From: Bacteriovoracaceae bacterium UBA6144
Lineage (GTDB): Bacteria > Bdellovibrionota > Bacteriovoracia > Bacteriovoracales > Bacteriovoracaceae
Direction: 5' to 3'
Length of the DNA stretch: 7,208 nucleotides
Assembly (NCBI GenBank): GCA_002435705.1
Contig: DIVA01000013.1
Location: 1-7,208, forward strand
Shown here piece by piece: positions 6,406 to 7,208 of this stretch (the stretch's first letter is position 1; the number at the start of each line of letters is the position of its first letter). The notes beneath the pieces were generated by a model. The model saw only the letters and a list, made by a program, of their open reading frames with translations. It did no database searches and was not told the origin of the DNA. Both the position numbers and the translations under genes were made by a program.

Positions 6406-6422
6406 TTGGCATCAAACTTGTA
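6406..6422 (+). promoter_or_regulatory. Sigma-54-like promoter upstream of the small lipoprotein gene
   Basis: TTGGCAT, five bases, then TTGTA closely follow the RpoN pattern TTGGCAC-N5-TTGCA. The GG (6408-6409) and the -12 dinucleotide (6420-6421) have the required 10-bp separation. The usual -12 GC is GT here, and the C at the end of the -24 box is T. Initiation would be near 6433, giving a leader of about 64 nt. No sigma-70 alternative of similar quality was seen before the lipoprotein gene. Confidence 0.4.
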
Positions 6423-6434
6423 AGTAGTACTTCC

Positions 6435-6492
6435 AGAGGAGATCACCACTCCTTTGGGAGAGCAAGAAGCCCTCTCATTCACTCAAGGAGGA
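6435..6492 (+). promoter_or_regulatory. Lipoprotein-gene leader with Shine-Dalgarno and upstream anti-Shine-Dalgarno
   Basis: A strong ribosome site AAGGAGGA (6485-6492) lies four bases before ATG 6497. CTCCTT at 6449-6454 is exactly complementary to AAGGAG in that site. The same segment can instead pair locally, either with AGGAG at 6437-6441 or with GGAG at 6457-6460. The leader can therefore be drawn with the ribosome site open or blocked. This is complementarity only; polypurine and polypyrimidine words pair easily by chance. Confidence 0.25.
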
Positions 6493-6496
6493 CTTT

Positions 6497-6649
6497 ATGA
6501 AACTACTCAACACACTTCTCGCCCTTGCCCTTTTTACCGCTTGTGCAAGCCCTAATCGCCAACTGGCCCAGGATGAAAATAACCAAGAACTCAACAGCCC
6601 AGAACAACGGGAGTTTATTCTTTCACATGCGGCCGGTTTTAGAAATTAA
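6497..6649 (+). CDS. Small lipoprotein, 50 residues
   Basis: The gene is short but well supported. It has a strong Shine-Dalgarno (AAGGAGGA, 6485-6492), an ATG start, and a product that opens with a lipoprotein signal peptide MKLLNTLLALALFTAC, where Cys16 would be lipidated (lipobox LFTAC; Phe at -3 is slightly atypical). Ala at +2 instead of Asp favours outer-membrane sorting under the enterobacterial Lol rule. The mature 35 residues (ASPNRQLAQDENNQELNS and on to the end) are hydrophilic, rich in Asn and Gln, and likely disordered, ending HAAGFRN. I recognise no family. It is preceded by a sigma-54-like promoter and followed by a terminator-like hairpin before speA, so it may be monocistronic. 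A small secreted linker peptide or an entericidin-like role would be guesswork. Confidence 0.72.
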   Translation: MKLLNTLLALALFTACASPNRQLAQDENNQELNSPEQREFILSHAAGFRN

Positions 6650-6653
6650 CACC

Positions 6654-6681
6654 TTGTCATAGGCATCACTCCCCTTATAAA
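6654..6681 (+). promoter_or_regulatory. Candidate sigma-70-type promoter for speA
   Basis: TTGTCA at 6654-6659 (five of six matches to TTGACA) and TATAAA at 6676-6681 (five of six matches to TATAAT) are separated by 16 bp, five bases past the lipoprotein stop. Initiation would be near 6688, inside the left arm of the hairpin at 6679-6708, so transcripts from here could not form that hairpin fully. A rival -10, the perfect TATAAT at 6691-6696, has no recognisable -35. Confidence 0.45.
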
Positions 6682-6708
6682 AAGGTGCGATATAATTCGT
6701 ACTTTTTT
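6679..6708 (+). terminator. Terminator-like hairpin (possible attenuator) between lipoprotein gene and speA
   Basis: Bases 6679-6690 (AAAAAGGTGCGA) pair with 6697-6708 (TCGTACTTTTTT) in a 12-bp stem that has two G-U wobbles (6684/6703 and 6687/6700) and a 6-nt loop, TATAAT. The right arm ends in six Ts, as in an intrinsic terminator, though the GC core is only a few pairs. It lies 30 bp after the lipoprotein stop and ends directly before the speA ribosome site. CACCTT at 6650-6655 is a perfect complement of AAGGTG (6682-6687) and could compete with the stem as an antiterminator. Confidence 0.5.
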
Positions 6709-6723
6709 GAGGGGGAGTAAGCC

Positions 6724-7208
6724 TTGAAGCAAACCTACACACAGGCCAATACGCGTTTTCAAAACATCGATGCCTTTGAAGAATGGACCACCGATGCCGC
6801 CGATGAAGTTTATCAAATCTCGCGCTGGGGTGAGGGCTACTTCGCCATCAACAACTCCGGTGACCTCTGTGTACTCCCCAAGAAAGACCCCAAAGGTCCA
6901 CGCATCAACATGATGGAAGTGATCGATGAGATCAAATCCAAAGGCTTGCCTTTCCCATCTGTGATCCGCTTCCATGACATCCTTCGCTCACAAGTGGCCA
7001 ACATCAATAAAACATTTCGCTCAGTGATCGAAGAAGCCCGCTTCAACGGTCAGTACATGGGTGTCTACCCCATTAAAGTAAACCAGATGCGTGAAGTGGT
7101 AGAAGAGATCGTCGATGCCGGCGCACCCTTCAACTACGGACTAGAGGCTGGCTCTAAGCCTGAACTCATGGCCGCACTTGCCATGAACGTGAATCAAAAC
7201 TCATTGAC
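6724..7208 (+). CDS. speA: Biosynthetic arginine decarboxylase SpeA, N-terminal part
   Basis: SpeA is the PLP-dependent enzyme that converts arginine to agmatine, the entry to putrescine and spermidine in bacteria that lack or bypass ornithine decarboxylase. The 161 visible codons match the SpeA N-terminus: YQISRWGEGYFAIN (30-43), the FPSVIRFHDILRSQVANIN stretch, then VYPIKVNQ with PLP-binding Lys118, and GLEAGSK (139-145). The full family length is about 630-660 residues, so roughly three quarters lies beyond the window. The start is TTG: an in-frame TAA stands at 6718-6720, the strong site GAGGGGGAG (6709-6717) is six bases upstream, and the first in-frame ATG would cut into conserved sequence. 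Unlike most of its upstream neighbours it has a strong Shine-Dalgarno. Expression may be governed by the promoter/hairpin overlap just upstream. Confidence 0.96.
   Translation, partial: MKQTYTQANTRFQNIDAFEEWTTDAADEVYQISRWGEGYFAINNSGDLCVLPKKDPKGPRINMMEVIDEIKSKGLPFPSVIRFHDILRSQVANINKTFRSVIEEARFNGQYMGVYPIKVNQMREVVEEIVDAGAPFNYGLEAGSKPELMAALAMNVNQNSL

Noticed and set aside
6392..6407. Short inverted repeat AAGCC/GGCTT as an operator or terminator
   Set aside because: Only five base pairs with no T-tract; it overlaps the sigma-54-like -24 box but is too short to call.
6318..6500. 60-codon plus-strand frame in the 6297-6496 gap
   Set aside because: It begins inside the terminator loop, has no ribosome site, overlaps the lipoprotein start in another frame, and its product is compositionally random.
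6646..6975. Minus-strand open frame of 109 codons over the speA start
   Set aside because: It is antisense to unmistakable SpeA sequence and to the speA leader; no recognisable product.
1..7208. tRNA, rRNA, CRISPR, insertion sequences, phage or defence genes
   Set aside because: I saw no cloverleaf-like segments, spaced direct repeats, terminal inverted repeats, or transposase/integrase motifs on either strand.

Overview
The window reads as compact chromosomal DNA from a Gram-negative bacterium. It has short or overlapping intergenic gaps, an Sec signal peptide, a lipoprotein signal, a sigma-54-like promoter and mid-range base composition. The gene repertoire (standalone cyclic-nucleotide-binding proteins, a U32 pair, an SGNH/TPR hybrid, SpeA) recalls Bdellovibrio-type or deltaproteobacterial-grade genomes. 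That placement is an impression from protein style, not a demonstrated assignment. There is no phage, transposon, CRISPR, tRNA or rRNA signal.

Layout from left to right. A DOMON-like (CBM9-like) protein runs off the left edge on the minus strand (1-505). Head to head with it, only 22 bp away, is a THUMP-domain RNA guanine-N2 methyltransferase (528-1637). Next comes a two-gene unit with an ATGA overlap: a small exported protein (1671-2039) and a cyclic-nucleotide-binding-domain (CNBD) protein (2036-2392). The CNBD gene overlaps tail to tail by 32 bp with a minus-strand pair, itself joined by an ATGA overlap. The pair is a TrhP-like U32 protein with all four Fe-S cysteines (3488-4696) followed by a divergent U32 relative that has lost them (2361-3491). 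Divergent from trhP, across 47 bp, is a second exported-protein plus CNBD unit: a membrane-anchored SGNH-fold protein with a TPR-like insertion and altered catalytic motifs (4744-5862), then a 141-residue CNBD protein (5871-6296) and a terminator-like hairpin. A 200-bp regulatory stretch leads to a 50-residue lipoprotein (6497-6649). The window ends in the first 161 codons of speA, biosynthetic arginine decarboxylase (6724-7208 and beyond).

Functionally there are two tRNA/rRNA modification loci (THUMP methyltransferase and TrhP pair), the start of polyamine synthesis (SpeA) and a twice-repeated arrangement in which an envelope-targeted protein is followed at once by a small soluble CNBD protein without an output domain. 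This arrangement and the cysteine-less U32 partner are the most interesting protein-level observations. At the nucleic-acid level the most interesting one is the lipoprotein-speA junction, where a 12-bp terminator-like hairpin has a perfect TATAAT as its loop and a competing upstream pairing partner. Several genes that begin transcription units (528, 1671, 4744, and 4696 on the minus strand) have no visible Shine-Dalgarno sequence, and at 1671 a consensus -10 box lies six bases before the ATG, suggesting leaderless transcripts.
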